A stretch of DNA of 64,000 nucleotides from Thalassospiraceae bacterium LMO-JJ14. GTDB taxonomy: Bacteria > Pseudomonadota > Alphaproteobacteria > Rhodospirillales > Casp-alpha2. The translations under genes were made by a program, and so were the position numbers. Below are positions 1 to 8,986 of the stretch, in pieces. The notes below the pieces were generated by a model. It was not told the DNA's origin. It was given only the letters and a program-made list of their open reading frames with translations, and did not search any database. Numbering within the stretch: position 1 is the first letter of the stretch; every line of letters starts with the position of its first letter. The DNA lies in contig CP134604.1 of the NCBI GenBank assembly GCA_021555105.2, positions 2,170,001-2,234,000 of the forward strand, in the 5' to 3' direction.

Positions 1-330
1 CGCGGATATGACGGTGGCGAGATTTCAGGGACACACGGCGCCGCCGGTTCGATCGAACTGCAATACGGTGACGATCTGGAAGGCCGTTGGCTGTCGTCGT
101 ATCAGTTTTACGGGTTCTATGACGGCGGCGTGGTATGGGAAACGGCCGAGAACAGTTACGCCAGTGAGCATGAATCCCTGACGTCGGCAGGGATCGGCGT
201 GCGCAGCGGTATCGGTGAAAATATGTCGAGCGGCATCGAGCTTGCCATGCCGCTGACCCGTCCGGCCGAGGAAGTGGGCGGAGACGGCAAAAAGCCGCGT
301 CTGTTCTTTTACCTCAACGCGAATTTCTAA
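1..330 (+). CDS. C-terminal fragment of a ShlB/FhaC-type (TpsB) outer-membrane transporter
   Basis: The frame is open from the first base and stops with TAA at 328-330, so only the last 109 residues of a longer protein are present. The visible part begins RGYDGGEISGTHGAAGS, which matches the conserved barrel segment of two-partner-secretion transporters (hemolysin activator, ShlB/FhaC/HecB family). It continues with alternating beta-strand sequence (YQFYGFYDGGVVW, GIGVRSGIGENMSSGIELA) and ends in FFYLNANF. A terminal Phe is the usual signal recognised by the BAM complex. The protein would be a 16-strand outer-membrane barrel exporting a partner TpsA exoprotein. The N-terminal POTRA domains and the partner gene lie outside the window. 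Confidence 0.85.
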   Translation, partial: RGYDGGEISGTHGAAGSIELQYGDDLEGRWLSSYQFYGFYDGGVVWETAENSYASEHESLTSAGIGVRSGIGENMSSGIELAMPLTRPAEEVGGDGKKPRLFFYLNANF

Positions 331-514
331 GCCCTGAAGAATAGCCTCAAAAATCCTTGCAATCTCCGGGGTGAGCCGCAAATCTAGCGGCACTGGGAGA
401 GTGCGGCGCTGAAAGGCGCCGTTGTCGCGTTTCAAATGCGCGCTGTTCTAACGAACCGCTCTTGTTGGAAATTGAAATTCGACGAACACGCGACAAATAG
501 TGGGAAGAAAATAA

Positions 515-781
515 ATGGGTGCGTTCAGTATTTGGCATTGGCTTATCGTCCTGGCCGTCGTCCTTGTCCTGTTTGGCGGCGGGGGCAAGATTTCCCGTCT
601 CATGGGCGATTTCGGCAAAGGCCTGAAATCCTTCAAGAAGGGCATGAAAGACGGCGACGAAGCGTCAGGCGATGATGCCGGCGATGATGCCGGCAAGACC
701 GAGAAAAAGGCGATCGATCAGGACGCCAAGGAAAGCGTCTCGGCGAGCGAGTCCGAAAAGGACAAGGCTTCCGGTGGCTGA
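515..781 (+). CDS. tatA: Sec-independent protein translocase subunit TatA
   Basis: 88-residue TatA, the pore-forming subunit of the twin-arginine translocase, which exports folded, often cofactor-bearing proteins. It has one N-terminal transmembrane helix ([17 protein letters not shown]), the FG hinge, then the amphipathic helix [20 protein letters not shown] and a charged acidic tail. Length is normal for the family. The ATG follows a GGAAG ribosome-binding site. It is the first gene of a tatA-tatB-tatC cluster. The tail is longer and more acidic than the minimal functional part of TatA, which is common in alphaproteobacteria. Confidence 0.96.
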   Translation: MGAFSIWHWLIVLAVVLVLFGGGGKISRLMGDFGKGLKSFKKGMKDGDEASGDDAGDDAGKTEKKAIDQDAKESVSASESEKDKASGG

Positions 782-845
782 TCTTGCCGCGGGCGCGCCG
801 GGCGCGTCCGCATTTTCGTTTATCGTTTGATCGAGGTCGTCCGCC

Positions 846-1325
846 ATGTTCGATATCGGCTGGCAGGAAATCTTCCTGATCGCGGTGATCGCCCTGATTG
901 TCGTCGGGCCCAAGGATCTGCCGCGAGCATTGAAAACCGTGACCGGGGCCTTGCGTAAGGTCAAGGGAATGGCGCGCGATTTCCAGAGCGGCCTCGATGA
1001 CATTGTCCGTGAATCCGAACTCGACGACATGCGCAAGCAGATCGAGGCGGAAAGCGGCGGCGACATCCTCAAAAACATCGAAAACAGCATCGATCCGGAC
1101 GGCGATATTTCCCGCGATCTGGACGAGATGCGCGATGTCGAGGGCGATCTGAGCAAGGCCGCGCAGGGCTATGGCGATGACGTCAAGAAAGCCGATAGCG
1201 ATGCCCGCGCCGATCTTCCCGATCCCAGCGAAGCGATGACTTTCTCACCGCCGCCCGCACCCGAGCCTGAAGCGGCCGGGGCGTCCGAACCTGACAAGAA
1301 CAGCAAAAATACCGGGGAGGGCTGA
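846..1325 (+). CDS. tatB: Sec-independent protein translocase subunit TatB
   Basis: 159-residue TatB, which with TatC forms the receptor for twin-arginine signal peptides. The N-terminus MFDIGWQEIFLIAVIALIVV is the classical TatB membrane helix, followed by GPKDLPRALKTV, the hallmark Gly-Pro hinge and start of the amphipathic helix. The remainder is a charged helical region and a Pro/Glu-rich tail. It lies 64 bases after tatA and 5 bases before tatC, so the three are probably co-transcribed. Confidence 0.96.
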   Translation: MFDIGWQEIFLIAVIALIVVGPKDLPRALKTVTGALRKVKGMARDFQSGLDDIVRESELDDMRKQIEAESGGDILKNIENSIDPDGDISRDLDEMRDVEGDLSKAAQGYGDDVKKADSDARADLPDPSEAMTFSPPPAPEPEAAGASEPDKNSKNTGEG

Positions 1326-1330
1326 GAGCG

Positions 1331-2191
1331 GTGGCCAAGGACAGCGATACCATCGACGGCTCGAAAATGCCGCTGCTTGAGCATCTGATCGAGTTGCGTA
1401 CCCGGCTGTTGTGGTCGGTTGTCGCCATCGTCGTGCTGTTTTTGATCTGCTTTTATTTCTCGACGCAGATCTACGCCTTTCTGGTGCAGCCGCTGTCCGA
1501 CGTGCTCGACGAGGTCGGCCGCGACCGCCGCATGATCTATACGGCGCTGCAGGAAGCGTTCTTCACCTATGTCAAAGTCTCGTTCTTCGCCGCCATGTTC
1601 ATCGGCTTCCCCTTCATTGCCTGCCAGATCTGGCTGTTCGTGGCGCCGGGGCTGTACAAGCACGAACGCTCGGCATTTCTGCCGTTTCTGGTCGCCACGC
1701 CGATCCTGTTCTTCATGGGCGGCGCGCTGGTTTATTATTATGTGCTGCCGGTGGCGTGGAAGTTCTTCATCGGCTTCGAAACCGCGGGCGGCGACGGTAC
1801 GCTGGCGATCCAGCTTGAAGCCAAGGTCAACGAATACCTGTCCCTCGTGATGCGGCTGATTTTCGCCTTCGGCATCAGCTTCGAGCTGCCGGTTGTCCTC
1901 ACGCTGATGGCGCGCGCCGGCATCGTCACCGCCGACGGGCTGGCCGCCAAGCGCAAGTACGCCATTGTCTGCGCGTTCGTCGCCGCGGCGATCCTGACGC
2001 CGCCGGACCCGATCAGCCAGATCGGTTTGGCGCTGCCAATTATCCTGCTCTACGAAGTCTCGATCATCATGTCGCGCATGGCGGAAAAGAAACGCGCCAA
2101 GCGCCTCGATGACGAAGAAGAAGCCGATGACGATGACGACGTCGACGACGATGAAGACGTCAAAAAACCGGAACCCGAGCCCGGGCCTTAA
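1331..2191 (+). CDS. tatC: Sec-independent protein translocase subunit TatC
   Basis: 286-residue TatC, the six-helix integral membrane core of the Tat translocase that first binds the RR signal. The N-terminal segment MPLLEHLIELRTRLLWSV is the conserved cytoplasmic signature (xHLxELRxR), and six hydrophobic segments follow up to about residue 245. The C-terminal tail is strikingly acidic (a run of Asp/Glu) and ends in a Pro/Glu motif. The start is GTG, only 5 bases after the tatB stop, with a GAG-rich ribosome-binding site inside the end of tatB. Confidence 0.96.
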   Translation: MAKDSDTIDGSKMPLLEHLIELRTRLLWSVVAIVVLFLICFYFSTQIYAFLVQPLSDVLDEVGRDRRMIYTALQEAFFTYVKVSFFAAMFIGFPFIACQIWLFVAPGLYKHERSAFLPFLVATPILFFMGGALVYYYVLPVAWKFFIGFETAGGDGTLAIQLEAKVNEYLSLVMRLIFAFGISFELPVVLTLMARAGIVTADGLAAKRKYAIVCAFVAAAILTPPDPISQIGLALPIILLYEVSIIMSRMAEKKRAKRLDDEEEADDDDDVDDDEDVKKPEPEPGP

Positions 2192-2201
2192 GACTTATTA
2201 C

Positions 2202-2289
2202 CGTCACCCTGAACTTGTTTCAGGATCCATGACTACAAACTGAAATCGTGCCGGGTTCTATGGGGCCTGAACCAAGTTCAGGACGACGG
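2202..2289. repeat. Dispersed palindromic element, family A copy 1
   Basis: An 88-bp element between tatC and serS. The left part GTCACCCTGAACTTG..CAGG and the right part CCTGAACCAAGTTCAGGACG can each fold as a hairpin around CTGAAC/GTTCAG. Nearly the same element occurs at 11960-12046 and 24078-24164. All copies are intergenic, lie just after a stop codon and keep an inner GTGCCGGG block. Confidence 0.85.
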
Positions 2290-2444
2290 TGATCCTTGGC
2301 TATGATGGGCTTTACATTACTCAATGATGTTGTTTGGAGAACGAAACGGGTGTCCCGCCGGGATTTTCATGTTAACTGACAGACGTTCGTGGCTGCATAA
2401 TGGCCAGAGCGATTTCGTGAGTTAACAAGGACGCGACGTTTCCC

Positions 2445-3722
2445 ATGTTCGATATCAGGTGGATCAGAGATAACCCCGATGCTTTCGATGCCGGTATGGC
2501 ACGCCGGGGCTTGCCCCCGCAAAGCCCGGCATTGCTGGCGCTGGACGCCGAAAGGCGCGATGCGCAGACCCGCGCGCAGGAAATGCAGACCGAGCGCAAT
2601 GCGCTGTCGAAACAGATCGGCCAGTTGAAGTCGAAGGGCGAGGATGCGTCCGATATCATGGCCAGGGTCTCCGAATCGAAGGATGCGCAGGCCGCCGCCG
2701 AAGCCGAGGCGAGCAGCGCGTCGGAACAACTGAATGACGCTCTTTCCCGATTGCCGAACCTGCCGCTCGACGATGTGCCGGACGGCGGCGGCGAGGACGA
2801 TAACGTGGAAATCCGCCGCGTCGGTGAGCCCAGGACTTTCGACTTCGAGGTCCGCGACCACGTCGATCTCGGCGAATCCCTCGGCATGATGGATTTCGAG
2901 ACCGCGGCCAAGCTGGCGGGCGCACGCTTCGTCATGCTGTCCGGCGCGCTGGCACGCATGGAACGCGCCCTGGCGGCGTTCATGCTGGATCACAATACCG
3001 CCGAATTCGGCTATACCGAGGTCAATCCCCCGGCGCTGGTCAACGACAAGACCATGTTCGGCACCGGGCAGTTGCCGAAGTTCGGCGAGGACCTGTTCAA
3101 GACCACGGCGGGATTCTGGCTGATCCCGACCGCCGAAGTGCCGCTGACCAATATCGTTGCCGATCACATCGTCGACGATGACTATCTGCCAAGGCGCTAT
3201 ACGGCGATGACGTGGTGCTTCCGCTCCGAAGCGGGCGCGGCCGGCAAGGACACGCGCGGTATGATCCGCCAGCACCAGTTCACCAAGGTCGAGATGGTTT
3301 CCGTTACGCATCCGGACAACTCGCTGGAAGAGCTTGAGCGCATGACATCGTGCGCCGAGGATATTCTGACGAAACTGGGCTTGCCGTTCCGCACCATCGT
3401 GCTGTGCACCGGCGACATGGGCGCGGGTGCGCGCAAGACGTACGATATCGAGGTCTGGCTGCCGGCGCAGGACCGTTACCGCGAGATTTCAAGCTGTTCC
3501 GTGTGTGGCGATTTTCAGGCCCGGCGCATGAACGCGCGGTTCCGCGTTAAGGGCGAGAAGGGGACGCAGTTCGTGCACACCTTGAACGGCTCCGGCCTGG
3601 CGGTCGGGCGCACGTTGATTGCGATCCTCGAGAATTATCAGCAGGCCGACGGCTCGATCGTTATTCCCGACGCGCTGCAACCCTATATGGGCGGCATGAA
3701 AGTGATCGAAGCCAATGGCTGA
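2445..3722 (+). CDS. serS: Seryl-tRNA synthetase
   Basis: 425-residue class II aminoacyl-tRNA synthetase charging tRNA-Ser (and tRNA-Sec if present) in the cytoplasm. Residues 1 to about 110 form the long antiparallel coiled coil that grips the tRNA variable arm (start [15 protein letters not shown] is typical). The catalytic domain shows the TAEVPLTN serine-binding motif, motif 2 ([14 protein letters not shown]) and motif 3 ([16 protein letters not shown]). Length matches the family. It overlaps the surE start by 8 bases, so translation of surE is probably coupled. No T-box or other leader is evident upstream. Confidence 0.98.
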   Translation: MFDIRWIRDNPDAFDAGMARRGLPPQSPALLALDAERRDAQTRAQEMQTERNALSKQIGQLKSKGEDASDIMARVSESKDAQAAAEAEASSASEQLNDALSRLPNLPLDDVPDGGGEDDNVEIRRVGEPRTFDFEVRDHVDLGESLGMMDFETAAKLAGARFVMLSGALARMERALAAFMLDHNTAEFGYTEVNPPALVNDKTMFGTGQLPKFGEDLFKTTAGFWLIPTAEVPLTNIVADHIVDDDYLPRRYTAMTWCFRSEAGAAGKDTRGMIRQHQFTKVEMVSVTHPDNSLEELERMTSCAEDILTKLGLPFRTIVLCTGDMGAGARKTYDIEVWLPAQDRYREISSCSVCGDFQARRMNARFRVKGEKGTQFVHTLNGSGLAVGRTLIAILENYQQADGSIVIPDALQPYMGGMKVIEANG

Positions 3723-4497
3723 GGCGGGCTTCGATCTTAAAAAAGCGCGGGTTCTGCTGTCCAACGACGACGGCATCCATGCGCCCGGGCTGAAAACCCT
3801 CGAAGACGCCATCCGCCCGCACGTCGCCGAACTTTGGGTGTGCGCACCGGAAACCGAACAGTCGGCGACCAGCCATTCGCTGACGCTGCGCCGCCCGCTG
3901 CGCATCCGTCATGTTTCGGAACAACGCTTTGCCGTCGACGGCACGCCGACCGATGCGGTTTTACTGGGCGTCACCAACATCATGAATGATGCCCGCCCTG
4001 ATCTGGTGCTGTCGGGCATCAACAGGGGCGGCAACCTGGGCGAGGACGTGACCTATTCCGGGACCGTGGCGGCGGCCATGGAAGGCGCCTTGCTGGGTAT
4101 TCCGTCCGTCGCGCTGAGCCAGACCTACGAGGACCGTCACAAGGTCAAGTGGGCGACCGCCAAAGCATGGACGCCAAAGGTCCTGAAGCAGCTTTTCAAG
4201 CTCGGCTGGCCGAAGGGTATCTTCATGAACATCAACTTCCCCGATGCGACGGCTGCCAAGGTCAAGGGCGTCGAGGTCTGCCGTCAGGGACGGCGCAAGA
4301 TCGGCGGCGGGCTGACACGCGGGGTCGACCCCCGGGGTGACGAATATTTCTGGATCGGCCCGCAACGCGACGAGGAAAAGTTCCTCAAGGGGACCGATCT
4401 GGCGGCCGTCAACAACGGCTATGTCTCGGTGACGCCGCTGGCGCTCGACCTGACCGACGCGCAGACACTCCGGAAAATCAAGGGCGGCATAAAATGA
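3715..4497 (+). CDS. surE: 5'/3'-nucleotidase SurE
   Basis: 260-residue metal-dependent phosphatase that removes phosphate from nucleoside monophosphates and is linked to stationary-phase survival. The N-terminus [16 protein letters not shown] carries the metal-binding Asp-Asp pair, followed by VDGTPTDAV and [19 protein letters not shown], the conserved SurE loops, and NINFP later on. The order serS-surE-pcm-nlpD-like recalls the widely conserved surE-pcm-nlpD neighbourhood. It overlaps serS by 8 bases and pcm by 4. Confidence 0.97.
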   Translation: MAEAGFDLKKARVLLSNDDGIHAPGLKTLEDAIRPHVAELWVCAPETEQSATSHSLTLRRPLRIRHVSEQRFAVDGTPTDAVLLGVTNIMNDARPDLVLSGINRGGNLGEDVTYSGTVAAAMEGALLGIPSVALSQTYEDRHKVKWATAKAWTPKVLKQLFKLGWPKGIFMNINFPDATAAKVKGVEVCRQGRRKIGGGLTRGVDPRGDEYFWIGPQRDEEKFLKGTDLAAVNNGYVSVTPLALDLTDAQTLRKIKGGIK

Positions 4498-5135
4498 AGC
4501 CCGGCGGACTTGATGCGAGCACGCTCAGGAACGCGCTGATCGGGGACGGCATCACGGACGAGGCGGTTCTGGATGCGATCACGCTGACGCCGCGCGAACT
4601 GTTCGTGCCGAAGGCGTTCCGCGAACGGGCGTACGAAAACTCACCGTTGCCGATCGGCCTGCACCAGACGATTTCACAGCCGACCGTCGTCGCCATGATG
4701 ACGCAGGCACTGGAACTCAACGACCGGGTCAAGATTCTCGAGATCGGCACCGGGTCCGGATACCAGACAGCGATCCTGGCAAGGCTGTGCCGCCGCGTTT
4801 ACACCATCGAAAGACATAAGGCGCTATTGTCGGAAGCAGAGGAGCGGTTCGCCACCCTTGGCTTCAACAACGTCGTGACACGCCATGGCGACGGCTCGAT
4901 GGGGTGGCGCGAACAAGCGCCGTTTTCGCGGATTATCGTGACGGCGGCGGCGGTCGACGTGCCGCATGTGCTTTTGGAACAACTTGATGTCGGCGGAATC
5001 ATGGTGGTCCCGGTCGGTCTTGAGGAACGCACGCAGCATCTGCTCCGGGTCCGCAAGACCGAAGACGACATCGAAACCGAAGATCTGGGGCTGGTCCGCT
5101 TCGTGCCTCTGATAAGTGACGAGGAAGACGGTTGA
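4494..5135 (+). CDS. pcm: Protein-L-isoaspartate O-methyltransferase
   Basis: 213-residue SAM-dependent methyltransferase that repairs L-isoaspartyl residues in aged proteins. Visible motifs are the substrate-side SQPTVVAMMTQAL segment and methyltransferase motif I, ILEIGTGSGYQTAIL, which binds S-adenosylmethionine. Length is typical (about 210). It overlaps surE by ATGA and overlaps the next gene by TTGA, implying a translationally coupled operon. Confidence 0.96.
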   Translation: MKPGGLDASTLRNALIGDGITDEAVLDAITLTPRELFVPKAFRERAYENSPLPIGLHQTISQPTVVAMMTQALELNDRVKILEIGTGSGYQTAILARLCRRVYTIERHKALLSEAEERFATLGFNNVVTRHGDGSMGWREQAPFSRIIVTAAAVDVPHVLLEQLDVGGIMVVPVGLEERTQHLLRVRKTEDDIETEDLGLVRFVPLISDEEDG

Positions 5136-6184
5136 AATACAGTTTCGCCATCATTGCGATCCTCTGCGCCGGCCTGAGCGGATGCGGCAATATCCAGATA
5201 CCGTCATCGTCGATGCCCCGCGACATCAACACACCACCCGTACGGGCAACGCAATCGGGTAACGTGACACGCTCGGCAAGCGGGCAAAGCGATGCGTCCT
5301 TCGTCGGCGCGTCGGCGGTCAAGGTCGGGCCGGGCGATACCGTCTATGCCCTGTCGCGTCGCCACCGCGTCCCGGTTCAGGCGATCATCCGCGCCAACGA
5401 TCTGCGCCCGCCGTATCTGTTGAATGTCGGCCAGCGCATTGAACTGCCGCGCGGCACCCAGCACACGGTGACGCCCGGCGACACGCTGTATTCCGTAGCC
5501 CAGCGTTATGATGTGGTAATGTACGAACTGGCGCGGCTGAACGGCATCGATGCGCCCTATACGATCCGTGTCGGTGAGGTGCTGGTTATTCCGTCCGACG
5601 ACAAGCCGCCGAAATCGGTCAGCAGCCCCCCGGTGCAAAGCGCCGCCGCGCCGCCGCCGGCAGAAAAACCAAGGCGGATGGTGCGCGTGCCGCAAGCACC
5701 CAGAGGGACAACGAGCGGGACGAGCAGCGGCGCAGTCGGTCAAATCGCCGTGGTGCCGCCGAAAAAGCCGCCGGAACCGGTGCCGCCGCCGGTCGCCAGA
5801 ACGGGCAGGGGATTCGTATGGCCGGTCAAGGGGCCGCTGATGTCGAATTTCGGCACCAAGGACGGCGGGCTGCGCAATGACGGCATCAACATCATTGCGC
5901 CCAAGGGGACGCCGGTACGCGCAGCCGAAAACGGTGTCGTCGCCTATGCCGGGAATGAAATCCGTGGCTTCGGCAATCTGTTGCTGATCAAGCACGCCGA
6001 CGGTTATGTCACGGCCTATGCGCATAACGCGGATTTGCTGGTAAAGCGGGGCCAGCGTGTCTCGCGCGGCCAGAAGATCGCCACGGTCGGCCAGTCCGGT
6101 TCGGTCAACCGCCCGCAGCTGCATTTCGAAATCCGCAAGGGCCGCCGCCCGCAAAACCCCGAAAAGTATCTCAGAGGGGCCTAG
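5132..6184 (+). CDS. NlpD-like lipoprotein with two LysM domains and a degenerate M23 peptidase domain
   Basis: 350-residue envelope protein. The N-terminal signal ends in a lipobox (AGLSGC, Cys18), so it is a predicted lipoprotein. Two LysM peptidoglycan-binding domains follow (about residues 65-110 and 112-155), then a Pro-rich linker and a LytM/M23 domain (about 230-350). In active M23 enzymes the first zinc ligands sit in HxGxD; here the segment reads NDGIN, so the first His and the Asp are replaced. As known for E. coli NlpD and EnvC, this suggests an activator of cell-wall amidases in division rather than a peptidase. The start is TTG, overlapping the pcm stop by 4 bases. The position after surE-pcm supports an NlpD role. 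Confidence 0.88.
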   Translation: MKYSFAIIAILCAGLSGCGNIQIPSSSMPRDINTPPVRATQSGNVTRSASGQSDASFVGASAVKVGPGDTVYALSRRHRVPVQAIIRANDLRPPYLLNVGQRIELPRGTQHTVTPGDTLYSVAQRYDVVMYELARLNGIDAPYTIRVGEVLVIPSDDKPPKSVSSPPVQSAAAPPPAEKPRRMVRVPQAPRGTTSGTSSGAVGQIAVVPPKKPPEPVPPPVARTGRGFVWPVKGPLMSNFGTKDGGLRNDGINIIAPKGTPVRAAENGVVAYAGNEIRGFGNLLLIKHADGYVTAYAHNADLLVKRGQRVSRGQKIATVGQSGSVNRPQLHFEIRKGRRPQNPEKYLRGA

Positions 6185-6196
6185 AAATACCGCACA

Positions 6197-6302
6197 CCCC
6201 CTCACCCTGCCTCTCCCCCTGAAAGGGGGAGAGGGGTTATGCTGTGCCGTGATCCGGGAGTCCCTCTCCCCTACGCAGTGGGGGAGAGGACAGGTGAGGG
6301 GG
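6197..6302. repeat. Composite palindromic element, family B (double hairpin)
   Basis: Outer arms CCCCCTCACC (6197-6206) and GGTGAGGGGG (6293-6302) are exact reverse complements. Inside are two further hairpins: CCTCTCCCCCT-GAA-AGGGGGAGAGG and a second CCTCTCCCC..GGGGGAGAGG. The whole element could fold as a three-way cruciform. It is intergenic and related by its CTCTCCC/GGGAGAG core to elements at 17546, 20681, 22396 and 36110. It may act as a transcription terminator or mRNA stabiliser. Confidence 0.85.
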
Positions 6303-6346
6303 CGATATTTTATAACCGCGAACCGAAATCCCTGCTAAAATAGCGC

Positions 6347-6721
6347 ATGCTCATCATGCAGATCCTGCGCTCACCGCGCACCGCGTTCGTTTTCATGTCC
6401 TTTGTCGTGGCCTTGGGGATTGTCTTCGGTTTTCGCTGGTTCGGCTGGCTGGGGGTCGGCTTCGTCGGCCTTCTGGGGCTGATGATCTCGCACAGGGCGG
6501 AAATCTTCGATGACTGCAGCGACCCGCACGAACGGGCGTCGGCGCAGGTCACCGACATGTACGCCCGCCAGCTCGAAAACAAGCGCCTCGATAACCATGA
6601 TGCACGCCGCCGCCGCGAGGGCGAGGCACTGCAGCGCCACATCATGCACCGGGTGATCAACGCCGTCTTCGCCGCCATTCTGATGCTCGGCGGGTCGATG
6701 TTCTTCCTGAAGGAGTTCTAG
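6347..6721 (+). CDS. Small membrane protein of unknown function
   Basis: 124 residues. Two adjoining hydrophobic helices lie near the N-terminus (about 11-45, including FVVALGIVFGFRWFGWLGVG). A strongly charged, His/Arg-rich helical stretch (about 50-100) follows, then a third helix close to the C-terminus (VINAVFAAILMLGG). I do not recognise a family. The ATG at 6356 is an alternative start; neither has a strong ribosome-binding site. It stands alone between the repeat element and a P-loop gene on the same strand. Confidence 0.65.
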   Translation: MLIMQILRSPRTAFVFMSFVVALGIVFGFRWFGWLGVGFVGLLGLMISHRAEIFDDCSDPHERASAQVTDMYARQLENKRLDNHDARRRREGEALQRHIMHRVINAVFAAILMLGGSMFFLKEF

Positions 6722-6859
6722 CTTATGGAACTTTTGTTGACGGCCAACACTGCCCGCATTGACGGATGGATTATTTGCCCGGCCGGATCCGTCGGGCCGG
6801 GTTATCTGAACTACTGAACACCCCATCACGCATTTTGCGCCCGGTCAGAGTAATCGATA

Positions 6860-7345
6860 ATGTCAGAACAAAATCCCACACTTCATATGGTGTGCGGAAA
6901 GATCGCCTCAGGAAAGTCAACGCTTGCCTCTTCCTTGGCGAAAGCGCCTCGGACGGTGCTGATTTCCGAAGATCTTTGGTTGTCGAATCTTTACGCGGAC
7001 GAGCTGCGGAACATCGCCGACTATGTGCGTTGTTCCGCGCACCTACGCGCTGCAATCGGTCCGCATATCGTTGAACTGCTTCAAAACGGCACATCAGTGG
7101 TGCTGGATTTTCCGGCGAACACGCGTCAGATTCGCGCCTGGATGCACAGCCTGATCAAAGAAGCCGGCGCAGCGCACGCGCTTCACCTTCTGGATCTGCC
7201 GGATGCGGTGTGCAAGGAGAGGCTGAGGGAACGAAATGCCGCCGGTACACATGAATTTACAGTCTCGGACGAGCAATTCGACCAGATTACCCGGCATTTC
7301 GAACGACCGGTGCCCGATGAGGGGTTTAAAATCGTAATCTATTAG
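6860..7345 (+). CDS. AAA_33/zeta-toxin-like P-loop phosphotransferase
   Basis: 161 residues with an N-terminal Walker A motif GKIASGKST (residues 13-21). The layout is that of small P-loop kinases (AAA_33 group, related to zeta toxin and chloramphenicol phosphotransferase). A VVLDFP segment near the middle resembles the Walker B strand, and LRERN late in the chain could be the arginine-bearing lid. The substrate is unknown. No antitoxin-like partner is adjacent, so a toxin role is not supported. The base composition looks slightly lower in GC than the flanking genes. Confidence 0.8.
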   Translation: MSEQNPTLHMVCGKIASGKSTLASSLAKAPRTVLISEDLWLSNLYADELRNIADYVRCSAHLRAAIGPHIVELLQNGTSVVLDFPANTRQIRAWMHSLIKEAGAAHALHLLDLPDAVCKERLRERNAAGTHEFTVSDEQFDQITRHFERPVPDEGFKIVIY

Positions 7346-7369
7346 AGTTGGTGGGCGGTCAAATCTATT

Positions 7370-8224
7370 CTAGTCGAGCTTTTTGCCGAGCCGCCCGGCC
7401 AGATCTTGAATGTATTGCCACGCCACACGGCCCGAGCGCGCACCGCGCGTCACCGACCATTCGTTGGCTTCGGCCTTCAGGTCGATCGACGGATCGTCGA
7501 GTCCGTAGTGTTTGGCATAGCCTTCGATAATCTCGTAATAGGTTTTCTGATCGACGTTGTGGAAACCGAGCCACAGGCCGAAGCGGTCCGACAGCGAGAC
7601 TTTTTCCTCGGTCGCTTCCGACGGGCTGATGGCGCTGGAGCGTTCATTTTCGATCATGTCGCGCGGCATCAGGTGGCGGCGGTTCGATGTCGCATAGAAC
7701 AGGACATTGTCGGGCCGGCCCTCGACGCCGCCGTCGAGCACGGCTTTCAGGGACTTGTAGGCTTCATCCTGGCCGTCGAACGACAGGTCGTCGCAGAAAA
7801 TCAGGCAGCGGCGTTCCGTATTGCGGAGCTGGCCGAGCAGCGTCGGCAGCGACGGGATATCCTCGCGGTGGATTTCGATCAGCGCCAGCGCGCCCGGCGT
7901 TTCCTGGTTGATCTTGGCATGCACGGCCTTGACCAGCGACGACTTGCCGGTGCCGCGCGCGCCCCACAGCAGGGCATTGTTGGCGGGGAATCCGTTGGTG
8001 AAACGCTTGGTGTTGTCGATCAGTTGATCCTGCTGGCGGCTAATGCCCTGCAATAGGCCGATATCGACGCGGTTGACCTTGGCAACGGATTCCAGACCGC
8101 CGCTTGCATGCCAGACGAAGGCATCGGCATCGTCGATGCTGCATTCCGGCGTCGGCTCGGGGGCCAGACGCTCAAGCGCACCGGCAATCCGGCCCAGTAG
8201 GTCCTTGGTTTCCTGATCGGTCAT
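7370..8224 (-). CDS. DUF815-family AAA ATPase
   Basis: 284-residue P-loop ATPase of the DUF815 group, found in many alpha- and betaproteobacteria with no firmly established role. Walker A is GARGTGKSS (residues 88-96) and Walker B is CLIFCDDLSF. The motif SDRFGLWLGF near residue 230 and a C-terminal helical bundle (ARSGRVAWQYIQDL) are typical. It is transcribed divergently from yajC across a 234-base gap that must hold both promoters; I see no unambiguous sites there. Confidence 0.87.
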   Translation of the reverse strand: MTDQETKDLLGRIAGALERLAPEPTPECSIDDADAFVWHASGGLESVAKVNRVDIGLLQGISRQQDQLIDNTKRFTNGFPANNALLWGARGTGKSSLVKAVHAKINQETPGALALIEIHREDIPSLPTLLGQLRNTERRCLIFCDDLSFDGQDEAYKSLKAVLDGGVEGRPDNVLFYATSNRRHLMPRDMIENERSSAISPSEATEEKVSLSDRFGLWLGFHNVDQKTYYEIIEGYAKHYGLDDPSIDLKAEANEWSVTRGARSGRVAWQYIQDLAGRLGKKLD

Positions 8225-8458
8225 CTTCGTTTCACATTCCGCTCATGTCATTCGGTTCAGGGCGCGGAAGGTATACGCGCGCCTTTTGAGCGTCAATAAA
8301 GGTTTGCCCGCGTGCGCCGAAGATTACGATACGTTAATGCGCGATCCCCCGGATTTCGGTCGGAATCGGTTGCAACTCCGGGTCTGGGCGGTATAGTCCC
8401 GCGACTTTTATAAATGGGCGCATTCGCCCCGGCTGAGGCGTCTCGAGGAGTTGATACA

Positions 8459-8950
8459 ATGTTTATTTCCGAAGCTTACGCACAAGCGGCAGGTGGTGCT
8501 GGCGGCGGCAATGCTTTCCAGGCGTTCCTGCCCCTGATCCTGATCTTTGTGGTGTTCTATTTCCTGCTGATTCGTCCACAGCAAAAGAAGATCAAACAGC
8601 ACCGTGAACTGCTCGACGGCCTGCGTCGTGGCGACAAGGTGATTACCGGCGGCGGCATCATCGGCACCGTCACCAAGGTCGACAACGACAATGAAGTGAC
8701 CGTCGAAATCGCCAAGGACATCAAGGTCAAGGTACAGCGCGCCACGATCTCCGGCATTGTCAATCGCACCGATCCGGTCGGCGGTACGCCGGCCAACGAT
8801 TCCGGCAAGAAATCGGGCGGTCTGCTGGCCGGTCTGTTCGGTGGCGGCGCCAAGCCTGCGGCCCCTGCGGCACCCGAAGCACCTGCTGAAACCGAATCCG
8901 GCGACAGCGGTGACGGCGACGACAAGGGCAAGGACGCTCCCAAGAGCTGA
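8459..8950 (+). CDS. yajC: Preprotein translocase accessory subunit YajC
   Basis: 163 residues from the ATG at 8459, chosen because a GAGGAG ribosome-binding site lies 8 bases upstream; the frame is open back to 8414 but without such a site. The single transmembrane helix (PLILIFVVFYFLLI) is followed by the conserved RPQQKKIKQH motif and the GDKVITGGGIIGTV beta domain. YajC joins SecDF in the holotranslocon. The Ala/Pro/Asp-rich tail of about 50 residues is longer than in E. coli YajC. The secD and secF genes follow directly. Confidence 0.95.
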   Translation: MFISEAYAQAAGGAGGGNAFQAFLPLILIFVVFYFLLIRPQQKKIKQHRELLDGLRRGDKVITGGGIIGTVTKVDNDNEVTVEIAKDIKVKVQRATISGIVNRTDPVGGTPANDSGKKSGGLLAGLFGGGAKPAAPAAPEAPAETESGDSGDGDDKGKDAPKS

Positions 8951-8986
8951 TCCGAAGCACGGGCACGACAATTACAGGATAGTCAG

